From: UBA668 sp966112835 | GTDB taxonomy: Bacteria > Actinomycetota > Acidimicrobiia > Acidimicrobiales > Ilumatobacteraceae | Length of the DNA: 6,413 nucleotides | Reading direction: 5' to 3' | Assembly (NCBI GenBank): GCA_966112835.1 | Contig: CBHWEI010000236.1 | Location: forward strand, 1 to 6,413 | In this document: positions 5,296-6,413 of the stretch, piece after piece | Layout: each line of letters opens with the position of its first letter | How positions within the stretch are numbered: position 1 is the first letter of the stretch | Notes under the pieces: generated by a model | Database searches by the model: none | What the model was told of the DNA's origin: nothing | What the model saw: only the letters and a program-made list of their open reading frames with translations | Made by a program: the position numbers and the translations under genes

Positions 5296-6061
5296 TCGGC
5301 GAGCCGATGGCGTCGCCTGGCTGCTGGCCGGGCAGCCAGGTGGCCAGGTCGTGGGCGCGCTCGGGTGAGTCGGGCGGCGTGATGAGCGCTCCGTCCTCCA
5401 CGTAGATGACGGTCATCGCCACGCGCTCGCGGTCCGTGGTGTTCGGGCCGGCGCCGTGCACCACCCAGCCGTCGTGGAACGACGCGTCGCCGGCGGCCAT
5501 GGGCACCGGTGCCGACACGGTCCAGCCCTCTCGCTCGATGAGCTCGGCCAGGCGCGCCTCGGACTCGTCGCTGATGGGCAGCGGGCCCAGGTCACCCCGC
5601 CGCTGTGAGCCCGACGCGAACCGCATGGTGCCCATGTCGACGGTGCAGTCCGTGAGCGCCATCCACATGGTGACGGTCCGTGCACCGTCCAGCGGCCAGT
5701 AGCGCTGGTCCTGGTGCCACGGTGTGTGCCCGCCGCCGGGCTCCTTCACCAGCGCCTGGTCGTGGTAGAGGCGCACGGCCGGCGTGCCCAGGAGCGTGGC
5801 CGCGGCGCCGGCGAACTGCTCGGCGAGCGTGAAGTCGCGGATCGCCTCGTCGCGGGTCCACAGGTTGAAGAGCTGCAGGAATGCCTTGTCGTACGTGGAC
5901 CGTTCGCGCAGGTGCCCGAGGTGCTCGCGGGCGCGGCCGGCGTAGGGCTGCAGTGCGTGGCGGAGCGATGCGTGGTCGAGGTGACTCCCCAGTCCGCGCA
6001 CCACGGTGTGGCCGTCGCGCCGGAACTCGTCGACGTTCGCGGCGGTGGGAAACCCGTCCAT
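5258..6061 (-). CDS. Phytanoyl-CoA dioxygenase (PhyH) family oxygenase (267 aa)
   Basis: A 2-oxoglutarate/Fe(II) oxygenase of the PhyH family, unrelated in motif layout to the IPNS-like enzyme upstream. The N-terminal part (FRRDGHTVVRGL, 13-24) is the usual PhyH opening. Iron ligands are H116 and D118 in WHQDQRYWPL and H202 in VHGAGPNTT. R213, 11 residues after the distal His as in human phytanoyl-CoA hydroxylase, should bind 2-oxoglutarate. RLYHDQALVKEPGGG (97-111) and MWMALTD (132-138) are further family blocks. The substrate is unknown, since bacterial PhyH proteins act on many small molecules. The ATG at 6061 fits the family N-terminus and is 7 nt after a TAGTCT -10 element. The frame continues upstream only as antisense of the methyltransferase gene. 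The 3' end overlaps the HAD gene. Confidence 0.88.
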   Translation of the reverse strand: MDGFPTAANVDEFRRDGHTVVRGLGSHLDHASLRHALQPYAGRAREHLGHLRERSTYDKAFLQLFNLWTRDEAIRDFTLAEQFAGAAATLLGTPAVRLYHDQALVKEPGGGHTPWHQDQRYWPLDGARTVTMWMALTDCTVDMGTMRFASGSQRRGDLGPLPISDESEARLAELIEREGWTVSAPVPMAAGDASFHDGWVVHGAGPNTTDRERVAMTVIYVEDGALITPPDSPERAHDLATWLPGQQPGDAIGSPINPRLGAIAAGW

Positions 6062-6079
6062 CGGCCAGAGACTATTGGG
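6062..6079. promoter_or_regulatory. 18-bp divergent promoter region with overlapping -10 candidates
   Basis: On the minus strand TAGTCT (6074-6069) lies 7 nt before the PhyH ATG. On the plus strand a weaker GAGACT (6068-6073; only A2 and T6 conserved) lies 6 nt before the methyltransferase ATG. They overlap by 5 nt. No clear -35 or ribosome binding site is present, which suggests leaderless transcripts. Confidence 0.4.
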
Positions 6080-6413
6080 ATGAGCGAACCGGGCCGTCAC
6101 ATCAGCGACCGTTGGGCGGCGTGGCGCCGCGAGATCGACCTGAGCGAGTACCACACCCGCTGGGCGCGCATGGAGGCCGAGGGGACGGCCGCTCACGGCG
6201 AGGCCGACCTGATCGCGTCGTACTCGCCGACGAGCGTGCTCGACGCCGGGTGCGGCATGGGCCGCGTGGCCATCGAACTGTCCCGCCGCGGTTTCGACGT
6301 GGACGGTGTGGACCTGGACACCGACTTGCTCGACTACGCCCGCGCCGACGCCCCCGCAGTGCAGTGGTTCCACGGCGACCTGGCCACCGTGCAACTGCCG
6401 CGCCGCTACTCGC
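6080..6413 (+). CDS. Class I SAM-dependent methyltransferase (partial, N-terminal 111 aa)
   Basis: The reading frame is open from the ATG at 6080 to the right edge without a stop. Residues 51-64 (TSVLDAGCGMGRVA) form motif I, the glycine-rich S-adenosylmethionine loop, followed by a helix and the acidic end of strand 2 in VDGVDLD (74-80). GDLA near residues 99-102 is the motif III region. The N-terminal 45 residues are a polar helical lead-in with many Trp and Arg. The acceptor substrate is normally set by the missing C-terminal half and cannot be judged. It is divergent from the PhyH oxygenase across 18 bp, so the two may be co-regulated. Confidence 0.88.
   Translation, partial: MSEPGRHISDRWAAWRREIDLSEYHTRWARMEAEGTAAHGEADLIASYSPTSVLDAGCGMGRVAIELSRRGFDVDGVDLDTDLLDYARADAPAVQWFHGDLATVQLPRRYS

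Noticed and set aside
6062..6394. Upstream in-frame extension of the PhyH gene
   Set aside because: The extension is antisense to the methyltransferase gene with its clear SAM-binding motif, and the PhyH domain begins right after the ATG at 6061.
1..6413. Defence system, mobile element, CRISPR array or biosynthetic cluster
   Set aside because: No transposase, integrase, phage, toxin, nuclease or repeat-spacer signal was found; the oxygenases and methyltransferase alone do not define a biosynthetic cluster.

Overview
This is a GC-rich (roughly two-thirds G+C), densely packed stretch of bacterial chromosome. Codon third positions are strongly G/C-biased, GTG starts are common, TANNNT -10 elements sit directly upstream of start codons, and an actinobacterial-type LexA box is present. 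Together these suggest an actinobacterium. Acidimicrobiia-like is a guess; nothing here fixes the lineage. I see no rRNA, tRNA, insertion sequence or CRISPR array.

Left part (1-1111). A minus-strand gene runs off the left edge behind a near-consensus promoter (TTGACG, 17-nt spacer, TATAAT) whose spacer is filled by a LexA box, so it is probably SOS-controlled. Upstream of it are two small minus-strand genes joined by a GTGA overlap: a basic 81-residue protein and a 55-residue lipoprotein. A divergent plus-strand gene encodes a secreted protein with a C-terminal membrane anchor.

Middle part (1101-4580). A small two-helix membrane protein follows, overlapping the anchored protein gene by 11 nt. 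It is open in frame into an isopenicillin-N-synthase-like 2-oxoglutarate/Fe(II) dioxygenase; codon bias suggests a frame change and a separate dioxygenase start instead of a true fusion. The dioxygenase converges on a minus-strand two-gene operon, with a hairpin-rich spacer and a strong terminator between them. The operon encodes two different CoA-ester lyases of the HpcH/HpaI (CitE/malyl-CoA lyase) superfamily. The promoter-proximal one resembles malyl-CoA/beta-methylmalyl-CoA lyase and the distal one is CitE/malyl-CoA-thioesterase-like. This pairing would suit malyl-CoA, methylmalyl-CoA or citramalyl-CoA metabolism.

Right part (4581-6413). A 22-bp gap with two back-to-back, overlapping -10 elements separates the lyase operon from a HAD-family hydrolase. 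That gene overlaps tail-to-tail by 38 bp with a phytanoyl-CoA-dioxygenase-family (PhyH) gene. The PhyH gene is divergent, across only 18 bp, from a class I SAM methyltransferase that runs off the right edge.

Overall this looks like ordinary metabolic chromosome, not a defence or mobile island. The most interesting signals are regulatory: the SOS promoter of an unidentified gene, the compact overlapping divergent leaderless promoters, and the apparent frame change ahead of the dioxygenase.
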